Positions 9,130 through 19,349 are shown, numbered from the stretch's first letter. The stretch is 22,500 nucleotides of DNA from Conus ventricosus (GCA_018398815.1 CM031612.1:6222575-6245074), one strand, 5' to 3'. Numbers and translations: made by a program. The notes: generated by a model not told the origin, from the letters alone.

Positions 9130-9310
9130 GCCGCCGTGGCGAAGTGGTTAGCGTCGCGGCCTTCCCCCCGGCGGGGGTGGGGGGGTTTTTTAATCCCATC
9201 TAGCATGTGGGAATTTTTTTTTGCCCCCCCCCCCCGGACCGGTTTTCTCCCCCCCAAGAGTTGACTTTGCTGCGGCCCTCATTTGGGGAAGGGCCTGGGA
9301 CCACACAGTC
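9130..9310 (+). mobile_element. Degraded tRNA-derived SINE
   Basis: GCCGCCGTGGCGAAGTGG at 9130-9147 contains TGGCGAAGTGG (9137-9147), a perfect match to the polymerase III A-box pattern TGGCNNAGTGG, and is followed by TTAGCGTCGCGGCCTT like the D-arm and anticodon side of a tRNA. A B-box is expected about 45 bases on. In its place is GGTTTTTTAATCCC (about 9184-9197), which looks like GGTTCGAATCCC with a distorted middle. The downstream AGAGTTGACTTTGCTG could belong to the SINE body. No clean 3' tail or target-site duplication was found. A true tRNA gene is unlikely because the 3' half does not pair. Confidence 0.6.
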
Positions 9311-11800
9311 GAGTTTTTCTTTCCACTTCATGGATTCGTTTTCTGGGTTTTTCCCTTAGAAAATTTTTCGTAAACCAACATGCGGGGTGCCATTTTCTCT
9401 CGGGCCTCTCGGGACGCCGGATATATTTTTTTAAAAAGGAAGCGAAAGTTACCCCCTGTCGTAGTCACAAAAACCAAAAAGGGAAAATTTTTCCTTTGCA
9501 TAATCATTTAAATCTTTCCCCCCCAAATTCCCTTTTTTTAACAAAAAAAATTGTCTCAAATTTGTGGCCCTTCTGCCTTTTCTTGGTAACCTCATTTCGA
9601 TGTCCCCCCCCACGTTTGGGGCCCTTTGGTTTTGGGTTTTGGGGGGTGGGTCCCCGGGTATGGCGAAATTCCCCATTTGGGGGCCCCCCTTGTGTCCCCG
9701 GAGGGAGAGCCACTCCCCCGGTTTCCGCAAATTAAGAAATTTATTTTTCGTCAGTGGGGGGTTGGGTATTTGGTTTGTTGGGGTATGTTAGATAAAAAAC
9801 AGGCCCCCAGAACACCCCGAAAAATTCAGCGGCAGGGGCATGTTCCCCCGGTGGGGTTGCCTTTTGATGGATTTGATTTTTGACTCCTCCCTGTGGATTC
9901 CCGGGGGCGGGGGGGCGGCGGGGCCCGCCCGGGGCTGTGGCTGTGGACGGGGTGTGGGAAAAATTAGGGGCGGGGGAAACATTCCCTCTAAGGGGCCCCG
10001 GAAAAGGGTTGGGACAGCAAAAAAAAAAAAGTTTTTAAAAAAAGAACCCCAAAAAAAAGGGAAGGGAACTATTTCTCCATAAAAATCCCCTTAAAATTAA
10101 AAAAAGGGAAAATTTTTTTAAACTGCCTTTTCATTCAGGGGAACCCATTACTTTTTAAACCGAAAAACAGGGATCCGGGAAAAAACACGTCGGTTTTATA
10201 TTGCGCTTTTAAAATAAATAATTTACTGCAACATAAAAAAAATGAAGTTTTCCCTCTTTTTTTTTTGGCAAAATTGGAACAAGCCCAATCCACCCAGTAT
10301 GTTTTACTAAACCCGATCCCGGTGTTCTGCATCCCTAAAATTTCCCAGTTTTAAATTTTGGTCTTTGGGTCAACTTCAGGAGAGGGGAGGAGGGAAAGGG
10401 GGAAAGAGAGGGGAAGGGGGGGGGGGTTAAATTTAAAAAGGTGCCCCCGGGGACCGGGCCCCCCCGGCCCGGGGGGGGACGGGGGGTGGTGGGCCCGGTT
10501 TTTTTGGGTTTTTGGGCCCCCACCCCCCAATTTCCCCCCCCGGGGTTTTTTGGGGGGGGATTTGGAAAGGGGCCCCGTGTTGCGGGGGCGTTGAGGGGTT
10601 CCCGGGGCCGCGGGGGGAAAAGATTTGGGATTTTTTGAAAAAAGCTAAAAAAGAAAAAAAGGATGAAGGGAGCAAAAAAAGGTTTTTTGGGTTGTTCCCC
10701 GCTTTCCTTTCGGACCCCAAAATTTGGGGTTTTAAGCCCTTTTTTTTAAAAAAAAAAAAAGATTTTTAAAAAAAAAAAAAAAAAAGGGAGGGCCAAGGGG
10801 GGAAAGGAAAAAAAAGAAGCAAAAGATGAAATTGGGGGAAGGGTAAAAATTTAAAGTTGGAAAGAGAAAAAAAAGGAAAAAAAAGATACCCCTTGGCCCA
10901 TGGGGGGGGGAAAGAACCGTATTGGGGGGAAAAAGGAGGGGGGGGGGGGGGGGGGGAAAAAAGGGGAGTTTTTGGAGGGGGAAGGGGGGGAAGGGGAAAA
11001 AAGGTGGGGAAAAAGGGGGGGGGGGGGAAGAAAAAAAAAGGGGGGGGGGAAAGGGGGAAGGAAAATAAAAATTAATTTAAAAAGGGGTTTCCCAAAAAAC
11101 CAAATGGTTTGGGGGGAAAGGGGGGAAATTTTTTTTCAATTTGGGGGGGTGGGGGGTTGGAGGGTTTGGCCCCGGGGGTTATTGGTTTGGAAATTGGACC
11201 TTTTTTGGGCCATTCTTCTCCTGCCAAAACGCCTTTTTTTTTTCCTTTTTCTTCTTCTCCTTTCCTTCCGGGGGGAACGCCGGTTTCCCTGTTCAAAAAA
11301 AATCTTTTCTTTGGGCCCCTCCAAAAAATTGCCCCCCCCCCTTCCCCCCTTGCAGTTTCCGGGAAAAATTTTTTAAAATTTTTGGGTTTTTTTCCTTAAA
11401 CCCCCCCCCCTTCCCCCCCCCCTTTTTTTAAAACCCTTTTTTAATTAATTCCAAAAAAAAAATTTTTTAAATAATTAAATAAAACAAAAAATTTTTTCAA
11501 ACCAAATTTAAAATCCTTTTTCCCTATTTTTTAATTTGCCCAACCCATTGGGGACCAAGGGTTAGTTTTTCTTTCCTTTTTTCTCTTTTTTACGGGTTCC
11601 CAAATTTTTAAAATTTGATTTTTTTTGCCAAAAGAAACCCTGGGAAAAAAATTTGTGTTTTTTTATTTTTCCTTTTTTAACTTGGTTTTTTAAAACAAAT
11701 TATTTAAATAAAATATATATATTTATATTTTATTTTTAAATATATATAAATATATAAATTAAAGGGGGGGGGGGAAACAATTGCGGGGCTAACAATTTTT
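9311..11800. other. Homopolymer-inflated sequence, no gene assigned
   Basis: Long G, C, A and T runs (for example the G-rich stretches at 10460-10620 and 10925-11050) dominate. Several 60-150-codon frames exist on both strands but consist of Gly/Pro/Lys/Phe-rich low complexity. A TA-rich stretch lies at 11700-11760. Confidence 0.55.
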
Positions 11801-13000
11801 CGTAATTATAGAAATGACTTGGCAAAGATTTAAATTTAAAAAAAAGGGGGTTTTAAAGGGAATTCTCCCTTATTTTCTCCTCTTTTCTCTCTCTCTCTCT
11901 TACTCTCCTATTTTTAAATTTAAAAATTTATATAAATGTGTTTGGGGTGTTTTGTGTGTGTTGTGTGTGGGGGGTTGGGGGCGCGCGAAAAAAGTTTTTG
12001 GGGAAAAGGTGTTTGAAAGGGGGAAAACCGTGTGACCTACCGAACAAAAAAAAGGAAAAAAAAAACAAAAAAAAAAAACAAAACAGGGCTAAGGATGTGG
12101 GAAAGGAAAATGTCGACACTGTTTACAACCAACTCCTTTTCTCTCATTGAACCAAAACCAAAGCTTTGAATACGATAAAAGATGTAAAGTTACGCACTTT
12201 CAGTAGCACAATCTGAATTTTCTGTTTATTTTTTTTTTTTATTGCGGCGATTCTGTGTCACGAAAACCGCCTCGTAAGAAATTTTACGCCTACCAGTATT
12301 CCATGGCCCTTGAAAAGCGAGGGGAACGAGGGGTTTGGGGGGGAAGGAGACAGGGGGGATGCGGGGAGGGGTGGGGAGATGAGATTCATGAGTATGAAAA
12401 TAAGCCACTGAGAGGGGGGAAAAACAAAGAAGATTGGTTCCCCCCCCTCCTTTTATCCGATTTCAAATTAAAAAAAAACATCAAAAATTTTAATTTTAAA
12501 AAAAATTTTAAAAAATCTCCAGCACACGTCCCAAATGGAATTTCAAAAAAATTGCGCGCTTAAACCATCCCTACAAAAACAAAAAACGCCCCTTCCCCCC
12601 TTTTGGCATTTTTTTTTTTTCGCCCGCGAACAGTTTTCCCCCTTTGTATTTCCGCGGTTGAATCAAAAGGGCCTCAAAAATTCAAAATTTTTGGGAGACT
12701 CTAAAAAAAAAAAAAAGGAAAAAAAGCTCGTGAAAAATGGATGAATCCCGTCAAAAATTGTTTTCTAAAATATCATTTCGGGCAACAAAAAAAACAGATA
12801 GAAAAAGACCGAAAGCAACCCTTGCTCCGCGGTTTTCTGCACTGCTGCAGGGGGAAAGAAAAAAAGGGGAAAAAACCTTCATGCTCGTCCAGCTTCCCTT
12901 TTTATTTTTGTCCCCTGGATCTGAAGGTGTCCAGGCTGCCTGCGGGGCCCTTTATCTTCTCCAAACAGGGGACGTTGTAGTCCCCCGAACCCCGTTTTTC
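11801..13000. other. Mixed-quality sequence with a cleaner patch at 12100-12310
   Basis: The patch 12100-12310 lacks inflated runs. It includes a frame starting at 12255 that reads KKFYAYQYSMALEKRGER before turning Gly/Arg-rich. It has no good splice context and no known domain. The rest is A/T/C-run-rich, so no gene is called. Confidence 0.4.
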
Positions 13001-13195
13001 AGTCAGTCAATCAATTTGGGTCAAAACCCCAAATTTTTCAGTTCCAAGGGTTTCCCTTATGACGTAATAGTCGCCCCAACCCGTTTGTCTTTGTTTAACC
13101 TTTGTCAAATGGTCCGTTATTCCCTTGCAACAAACCCGTAAATAACATTCTAAGACTCCCTTAGAGTAAATAGTCCCCCGAACCTTTTTGTCATC
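12978..13195 (+). repeat. Degenerate ~90-100-bp tandem repeat
   Basis: TAGTCCCCCGAACC or a close variant appears near 12979, 13069 and 13171. It is preceded twice by a TTA.GA-GTAA-like word (13060 and 13160). The intervening sequence is only weakly similar, so the array is old or its consensus is poor. Confidence 0.4.
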
Positions 13196-13558
13196 AATAA
13201 TTTGTCATGCACAAACCCGGGCAAATAATCAGTTCTGAGGGCCCGTCCCTCTTTTTTCCAAAAAAATGATAAATTGCGAACTTTTAACCAAAAACCAAAC
13301 TATTCCCCCATACATCCCAATCAATTAACGAAATTAAATCATTTTTTTTGAGGGTTTCTCCCCCCTCTGCTGAGAATGCTAAAACCCCTGAAAATTTCAT
13401 CCCATCCCGTTTCCCTTGATCGATCCCCCCTCCCCCAAAAATTAGAACTGAAATGAAACCCGACAAGTGTTTCATCCCCCAAACAAACAAACTTTGCATT
13501 CGAATGTCCATCATAAATAGAACACAAAAGATGGGTGGTGAACCCAAAGGGCCGGGCA

Positions 13559-13740
13559 GAAAAGAGAGAGAGAGAGAGAGGGGAGAGAGGAGAGAGAGAG
13601 GGGGAAAAGGGGAGAGAGAAAAAAAGAAAAAGAGAGAGAGAAAAGGAATTTTGGGTAGAGGGCCCCCTTTAAACACACCACACACACACTCACCACACAC
13701 ACACACAACACACACACACACAAAACACACACACACACAA
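13559..13740 (+). repeat. GA-rich tract followed by CA-rich tract
   Basis: AG-rich DNA at 13559-13650 is followed after about 30 bp by an interrupted (CA)n tract at 13675-13740. It is the last strongly repetitive block before the sequence texture becomes clean at about 13800. Confidence 0.9.
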
Positions 13741-13824
13741 AGCAGGGGGTTTTTGGGGGCAAAAAAAAAACCCCCAAAAAAAAAAAACCAAAAAATCTCG
13801 AAAAATTTCCTAAATATGTCCTAG

Positions 13825-13875
13825 CGAAGACACCAAGCGCGCTCACTGGGACGGAACAACCACTGTGCTCACCAG
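13825..13875 (+). other. Candidate plus-strand exon, conflicting with a minus-strand exon
   Basis: ATGTCCTAG precedes and a near-perfect donor CAG|GTAAGA follows this 51-bp segment. All three frames are open; one reads EDTKRAHWDGTTTVLT. It overlaps the minus-strand candidate at 13873-13919 by three bases, so at most one is likely real. The acceptor side lacks a good polypyrimidine tract. Confidence 0.25.
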
Positions 13876-13919
13876 GTAAGACTTCGTAGTCTTGGGCAAA
13901 GGGGAGAAGCCCCATTCCC
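13873..13919 (-). CDS. Candidate minus-strand exon, phase-compatible with 14166-14224
   Basis: Read on the minus strand, a good acceptor TTTCTTGTAG precedes and CCTG|GTGAGC follows a 47-bp block. If joined after the exon at 14166-14224, which leaves two bases (GA), the first G completes a Glu codon. The continued frame then reads GMGLLPFAQDYEVLP without a stop. The phase match is suggestive but not proof, because all frames are open over so short a length. Product unknown. Confidence 0.3.
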
Positions 13920-13993
13920 CTACAAGAAACTTGATTCGACCTGTCGAAGACGGCGTGCGTCAGCTACGACGCTGGTTTCAGGGATCAATCAGA

Positions 13994-14019
13994 ACACACA
14001 CACACACACACACACACCA
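13994..14019 (+). repeat. (CA)13 microsatellite
   Basis: Short uninterrupted CA dinucleotide tract in clean sequence. Confidence 0.95.
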
Positions 14020-14165
14020 ACACATCACGATTTATGACCGTTAGAATGGTTCAGACTGTGGAACGTCAGCTATGCAGCCAAAGGTTACAGGCCTTTTTTC
14101 CCATCCACCAAGACACATTGTAAGCCCCCATTGTTGATCGGTGTTGTTAAAGGGAGACAACTCAC

Positions 14166-14224
14166 TCCAGTTCGTGGTTGTTCAGCTGTGCCTTGTCGAC
14201 CGTCAGACGGGTGGCCAGATTCCC
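14166..14224 (-). CDS. Candidate internal exon with a T-[KR]-L-x-V-D-K motif
   Basis: On the minus strand, acceptor CTGTGTGCAG and donor GA|GTGAGT bound 59 bp that reads NLATRLTVDKAQLNNHEL and leaves two bases of the next codon. The codons mostly end in C or G, like the other exon candidates on this strand. The first ten residues resemble those of the exon at 19377-19429 (L-x-T-[KR]-L-x-V-D-K), and both exons end in phase 2. They may be duplicated modules of one gene. The hydrophilic, helix-like wording suggests a cytoplasmic or coiled segment, but no family is recognised. The plus strand is also open, so strand rests on splice sites and on the similarity to 19377-19429. Confidence 0.45.
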
Positions 14225-14322
14225 CTGCACACAGTACAGAGGTCAGTTAGTGCTTCAGCTGATGCCAAGCATCACTAATGTCAGACTGTTTTTAAAAAAT
14301 CAGCTTTGTCTTGCAGGAGACA

Positions 14323-14437
14323 CAGGACACACACACACACACACACACCACACACACACACACACACCACACACACCCACACACACACACACACACACAA
14401 CATCTGTCTCTCTCTGTCTCTGTCTGTCTGTCTGTCT
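14323..14437 (+). repeat. (CA)n tract followed by (TCTG)n
   Basis: An interrupted CA array at 14326-14400 is followed by CTCTCTCTGTCTCTGTCTGTCT-type tetranucleotide repeats to 14437. Confidence 0.93.
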
Positions 14438-15240
14438 TAAAAGAAACTGTAGGTCGGTTACTCACGATTTCTTTTTTATTGCGATTCAGTATGCCGTCCG
14501 CGTGTTCCAGCACTCGTGTGTCGTACTTCGCTATTCGCCCCGACTGGAAACAATCGATACATTGGCCGTTGTATGATTCAAACAGTCCACTTACTATCCA
14601 GTCAACCAGTACCTAGATACGCCACCCAGACAGCGAGTCGGTCAGTTAGTTAATCCATCAGAGTCTGACTATGACCTGTCCATGAATTTATCGATCGATC
14701 GGTTCTGAATGCCATGCTTTGATTATATGGACTGTATTTTGCTCGTGTTGTCCAAATTTGCATTTATTGTTTTGTATTCTATCGTAATGTATTGTATTGT
14801 AGGATGTATCGATGGCCAAGCTTTTTCTCTGGGCTAGGCTATAAGCGCCTTGAATTGAATTGTTTTCGCCGCACAGCGAATTTATGTGTATGACATTTGA
14901 GTTGCTCTCGCGGAGAAAGGTGGGGGGGACGGATGGGGTGGGTGGGGGCGGGAGGGAGGAGGACGGAGGAAAGGAGAAGGAAGTAGAAGAGGAAGAGGTG
15001 GTAAAGAGGGGGAGTGTGGGGGGGGGGTGATTCTCATGTCAAATTCGATTTGTCGACAGAATGTTGCCTTGGGTGATTCTCTCACGACCGTATAATTGTA
15101 AGCAGCTTACGCCTGCGAAAATATTGTTTAATATTTTCTGCCTCCTGCCGCATTCGAGGTCTGCTTGATCATCTCAATCGAAATACTGAAATACCCAGAA
15201 CACAAGTTCAAATGATATGGTAAAGGTGGCGGACGGGGTT
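14438..15240. other. Unique DNA with a possible repeat 3' tail and a GGA-rich patch
   Basis: TATAAGCGCCTTGAATTGAATTG near 14840-14862 resembles the 3' end of a dispersed invertebrate repeat (recall only). A GGAGG/GGGGTG-rich patch lies at 14920-15030. No exon with both splice sites was found. Confidence 0.4.
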
Positions 15241-15480
15241 ATTATCATTATTATTATTGTTATTATCATCATCATCAGCATCATCATCATTATTATTTTA
15301 TCATTATTATTATTATGAATACTTATATAGCGCCTATCCGCGGCTAGAGACCAAGCTCTAAGCGCTTTACAATCCACACTCGTTTACACGACGGGCTGCC
15401 TACCTGGGTAGTGCCGACTGAAGAGCTGCCAGCTGGCGCTTCATTCAGTCGTTTCCCGTGTCATCCAGTCAGTATCGTTC
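15241..15480 (-). repeat. Dispersed SINE-like repeat with an ATT/ATC-rich tail
   Basis: From 15317 the plus strand reads AATACTTATATAGCGCC, then CCAAGCTCTAAGCGCTTTAC, then GGCTGCCTACCTGGGTAG. I recall this sequence as a widespread repeat in marine gastropod genomes. The (ATT)n/(ATC)n tract at 15241-15316 lies where the 3' tail would be if the element points leftward, hence the minus-strand call. No internal coding region is visible. The right boundary is uncertain. Confidence 0.6.
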
Positions 15481-16060
15481 ACTCAGTTTCCTTACTTCCT
15501 TCATTCTTTCCATTTCTCAGGCAGGGTGCATGCTATGTGCAACGTGTCGTCCATACCAACGGCCACACTGACGTTGCGATAGGATGAGAGGAAACGAAAG
15601 GGGAAAAGGAGTGGGTTTGGGAGGTGGGGGGGGGTGGGGAGGGGGAGAAGTGCGAGGGAGAAGACATGCTCGGTCTGCACTTGAAGCGAATGTGGAAATT
15701 TTGTTTAGCAGAAAGCGCTCTCCAGCTAGCGGTTAATTATAACAACAATAACATCAGGGCATTAAAATGATTAAAGTTTAAGGATTATGTAGGTCCTGTT
15801 AATACGATGATAATAAACCATTCAGTTAATGATGCTGATAATGATAGTAATAACAATAATAGATAGCCTGGGGCCTAAAGATATTAACAAATAATAATAA
15901 TAATAATAGTCATCATGTAGCATAACGTCTAGCTCAAACTTATCACTGACACTGGCTTGGTGAATACATGACAGAGGTTCTTTCCATCCAAAATTCATAA
16001 CGTAGTTTACGTGAACACTTTATTTTCCCCTCTCTCTCTCTTTGGTTCTTACACTGATGA
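15481..16060. other. Unique intronic or intergenic DNA
   Basis: Includes a G-rich patch at 15615-15660, and AATAAT/ACAATAATA-rich stretches at 15740-15910. No gene was recognised. Confidence 0.5.
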
Positions 16061-16063
16061 AAG

Positions 16064-16065
<2 letters not shown>

Positions 16066-16107
<42 letters not shown>

Positions 16108-16124
16108 CACACACAGAGAAGAGA

Positions 16125-16179
<55 letters not shown>

Positions 16180-16280
16180 CAGAGACAGACAGACGACAGA
16201 CGACAGATGTACGATGAGGACAGAGAGAGAGAGAGAGGGGGGGGAGAGAGAGAACAGACAGACTGACAGAGAGAGAGAGG

Positions 16281-16330
<50 letters not shown>

Positions 16331-16378
16331 AGGAGAGAGAGAGAGAGACGGATGGAGGAGGTGGACGACGACAAACAA

Positions 16379-16416
<38 letters not shown>

Positions 16417-16465
16417 GACAGAGAGAGAGACAGGGACAGAGACAGAGACAGAGACAGAGAGAGAC

Positions 16466-16512
<47 letters not shown>

Positions 16513-16542
16513 CACAGAGAGAGGACAGTAGAGAGAGAGAAC

Positions 16543-16573
<31 letters not shown>

Positions 16574-16577
16574 CACA

Positions 16578-16655
<78 letters not shown>
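16066..16655 (+). repeat. (CA)n to (GA)n compound array
   Basis: About 45 bp of CA (16066-16112) switches to about 540 bp of GA with GACA-type interruptions. The cleanest GA run is the final one (about 16590-16654). Glu/Arg and Ser/Leu frames across it are compositional. Confidence 0.95.
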
Positions 16656-16659
<4 letters not shown>

Positions 16660-16787
16660 CCATTGGTTTCAAGCTGCCATCAACGTTGCGGTTGAGACCT
16701 GTCTGCTCGTGACGAAGGTGGTTTCCATGTGGAGGGAGATGTGACCTCCGAACTGTGCCACTCACCAACACAGCCCACACATTGTCA

Positions 16788-17225
16788 ACTCACTTTACAC
16801 AGCGTAACGAACATGGAGCCAATCACTTTACACAGCGTAACAAACATGGAGCCCAATCACTTTACACAGCGTAACAAACATGGAGCCCAATCACTTTACA
16901 CAGCGTAGAGAACACGTAGACAACACGGTCAGCTCACTTTACACAGCGTAACAAACATGGAGCCAAATTACTTTACACAGCGTAACAAACAAACATGGAG
17001 CCCAATCACTTTGAACAGCGTGAACAAACATGGAGCCAAATCATTTTACACAGCGTAACAAACATGGAGCCCAATCACTTTACACAGCGTCACAAACATG
17101 GAGCCCAATCATTTTACACGGCGTAACAAACATGGAGCCCAATCATTTTACACGGCGTAACAAACATGGAGCCCTATCACTTTACACAGCGAATCACTTG
17201 ACACAGCGAACACGGACAACACAGT
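16788..17225 (+). repeat. 34-bp minisatellite, about 12 copies
   Basis: The unit reads approximately TCACTTTACACAGCGTAAC then AAACATGGAGCCCAA. Copies are 33-42 bp with point changes (CACAGCG/CACGGCG, ACAAAC/ACAAACAAAC). The fourth copy carries an insertion (GTAGAGAACACGTAGACAAC) and the last two are truncated. The open frame at 17030-17227 reads the array in phase and is not considered a gene. Confidence 0.93.
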
Positions 17226-17590
17226 AATTTTTTTTTCTACAGCCTTATAAACACATAAACAACAAAAATTACTTTTCACGCCTGGACAAACATGCAGACA
17301 ATATAAATGTCAATTCTTTAAGGCAACCTAACAAACACACACAGACTAAAGTTAAAGAACCTCACACACAGAGACACACAAATTACACAGAGCGTTATAC
17401 AGGCACACTGCGGACTTTCAAATCACTCATAAGGCGTCATTACCCTCAGACAATAACAATTGAATCACTGTACTCGTACAAAAGCGAAAAACATTTACAA
17501 CAGCAGAAAACAAATACACAGACAACATTCAAATCACTTTGCACAAATAAGAAATGTACAGAACTTCTAACAAGTCTACGTGATCCACAT
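17226..17590. other. CA-leaning unique DNA beyond the minisatellite
   Basis: A-rich sequence with scattered AAATCACTTT and ACAAACA words that look like decayed relatives of the 34-bp unit. No exon was found. Confidence 0.4.
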
Positions 17591-17593
17591 TGA

Positions 17594-17644
17594 GGACAAC
17601 ACACTCACACACACACACAACACACACACACACACACTACACAG

Positions 17645-17686
<42 letters not shown>

Positions 17687-17812
17687 AGACACACACACAC
17701 ACCACACACACACACACACACCACACCACATACGACACCACTACACCACGCACGCACGCACGCACGCACGCCGCACGCACCACACACACTACACACACAC
17801 ACACGCAGAGTG
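17594..17812 (+). repeat. (CA)n array with a (CGCA)n insert
   Basis: Interrupted CA repeats with CACGCACGCACGCACGCACG at about 17747-17769. Flanking sequence is ordinary. Confidence 0.95.
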
Positions 17813-17948
17813 CAAACAAGACAACTACTCACTCTCTCGGAAAACCCGCTTTTCTCCCACTTTATACACAAACACTGCAGGCACGTCCCTCGACTTGAAT
17901 CTGTAAATCATGGTCCATTTGATCTTTCTTCGTGGTTACATCACTCAT

Positions 17949-17954
17949 AACACA

Positions 17955-18005
<51 letters not shown>

Positions 18006-18033
18006 ACACACCACACACGCACTTACACACACA

Positions 18034-18068
<35 letters not shown>

Positions 18069-18084
18069 ACATTACAAACACACA

Positions 18085-18116
<32 letters not shown>

Positions 18117-18156
18117 CACAACACAACACACGTCGCGCGCGTGCGCGCGCGCGTTG
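17949..18156 (+). repeat. (CA)n array ending in a CG-alternating block
   Basis: Three CA blocks separated by short breaks, ending in ACACGTCGCGCGCGTGCGCG at about 18127-18146 and more GCGCGCG. The alternating CG end is a strong Z-DNA candidate. Confidence 0.94.
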
Positions 18157-18536
18157 CCAGCCGTTTCAGGTTGAATCTGTAACGAGCATGTGATGCTAAT
18201 ACACTCTCCATACTTTCACGTCAAGATGTCCTATGTGTTTTTTTTTTAGTTTCCATATCATCGCTTGCATATTATAATTGTGCATTATAGCTGAAGTACA
18301 TTGGTTAAAACTCTCAGACGGCAATGAAGTAATCATCCCCTTAAGCATGTCAAAAGCTGACTTGCATGCTGTGGACTTGTACTTTACACGTGTGCATTTT
18401 CAAAATGGTTAGTCTTCAAGTTTTATTTTAGACCTGACTCTCCCCTTTAATTTTATGTGGCCACAGCTTCAAAAGCCTCTTTCCGTCGCTGTCTGTATGA
18501 TTGGCTTGAACTGAAAATTTAATATGTTTACGTATT
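18157..18536. other. Unique DNA, no gene seen
   Basis: Ordinary AT-leaning sequence with a T9 run at about 18240. It contains TATGTGGCCACAGCTTC (near 18456), loosely like the satellite core that follows. Confidence 0.45.
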
Positions 18537-19180
18537 ACTTGACCACAGAATGTGCATTGGCTCTGTGAGGAAGGTGCAGTCCATAAAGATAGCTACATTC
18601 ACTTGACCACAGAATGTCCATTGGCTCTGTGTGGCGGAATAGTGCAGTCCATAAGATATGCACATTCACGTTGACCACGAATGTTTCATTTGGCGCTGTG
18701 GCTTGAAGGTTGCAGTCCATAAAGAGATGTCGTTCACTTGACCACAGAATGTTCATTGGCGCTGGCTGGAAGGTGCAGTCCATTAAATGTACGTTCACTT
18801 GACCACAGAATGTTCTTGGACGTGTGGCGAAAGGTGCAGTCCATAAAGATATGTACGTTCACTTGACCACAGAATGTTCAGTGCGCTGTGGCTGGAAGGT
18901 GCATTCCATAAGAGATGTACGTTCACTTGACCACAGAATGTTCATTGGCGAGTGGCTGGAAGGTGCAGTCCAAAAAGAGATGTACGTCACTCACTTGACC
19001 ACAGGAGTTCATTGGCTCTGCGCGGCTGAAGGTCAGTCCAAAAGATATGTACATCACTTGACCACAGAATGTCCATTGGCTCTGTGTGGCTGGAAGGTGC
19101 AGTCCATAAAGATATGTACGTTCACTTGACCACAGAATGTTCTATTGGCTCTGTGTGGCTGGAAGGTGCAGTCCATAAAC
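18537..19180 (+). repeat. ~66-bp satellite, ten copies
   Basis: Each unit begins ACTTGACCACAGAATGT, continues with CATTGGCTCTGTGTGGCTGG and AAGGTGCAGTCCATAAAG, and ends TATGTACGTTC. Copies run 61-68 bp with many one-base indels. Copies 9 and 10 are the most intact and nearly identical. Minus-strand frames across several units (MDCTFQP wording) depend on chance indel spacing and are not called as genes. Confidence 0.93.
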
Positions 19181-19349
19181 AGAAACGGTAATCTTATCGA
19201 GGAATTTCCTCCCCAAAGTCCAATCAATTCAGAGATTAAGGGAAGATTCCGATAAGTTCCAGCAGTATCCAACACTGAAGCATAGACTGGACAAAGACGT
19301 AACATTAGTCGAAGTCGACACAGAGGAAAGAGTCGAAGAAACTTTGTGA
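19179..19349 (+). CDS. Short protein-like open frame after the satellite, unassigned
   Basis: The frame runs from just inside the last satellite copy to a TGA at 19347-19349 (56 codons, no Met start required). From about 19200 it is hydrophilic and helix-like, with FQQYPTLKHRLDKDV and then VEVDTEERVEETL. An AATTCAG at about 19225 could serve as an acceptor, making it a C-terminal exon. No poly(A) signal follows closely. A 56-codon frame can occur by chance, so this is only a candidate. Opposite-strand frames are also open in part. Confidence 0.25.
   Translation, partial: TETVILSRNFLPKVQSIQRLREDSDKFQQYPTLKHRLDKDVTLVEVDTEERVEETL

Noticed and set aside
9130..9205. A functional tRNA gene
   Set aside because: A-box fits, but the B-box and the acceptor-stem pairing are missing; a tRNA-derived SINE fits better.
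12737..13141. 134-codon plus-strand frame
   Set aside because: Mixed-quality sequence, no splice or start context, no recognisable domain, and it overlaps a degenerate repeat.
16788..19180. CRISPR-like arrays
   Set aside because: The 34-bp and ~66-bp units are contiguous tandem repeats with no unique spacers, in eukaryotic-looking DNA.
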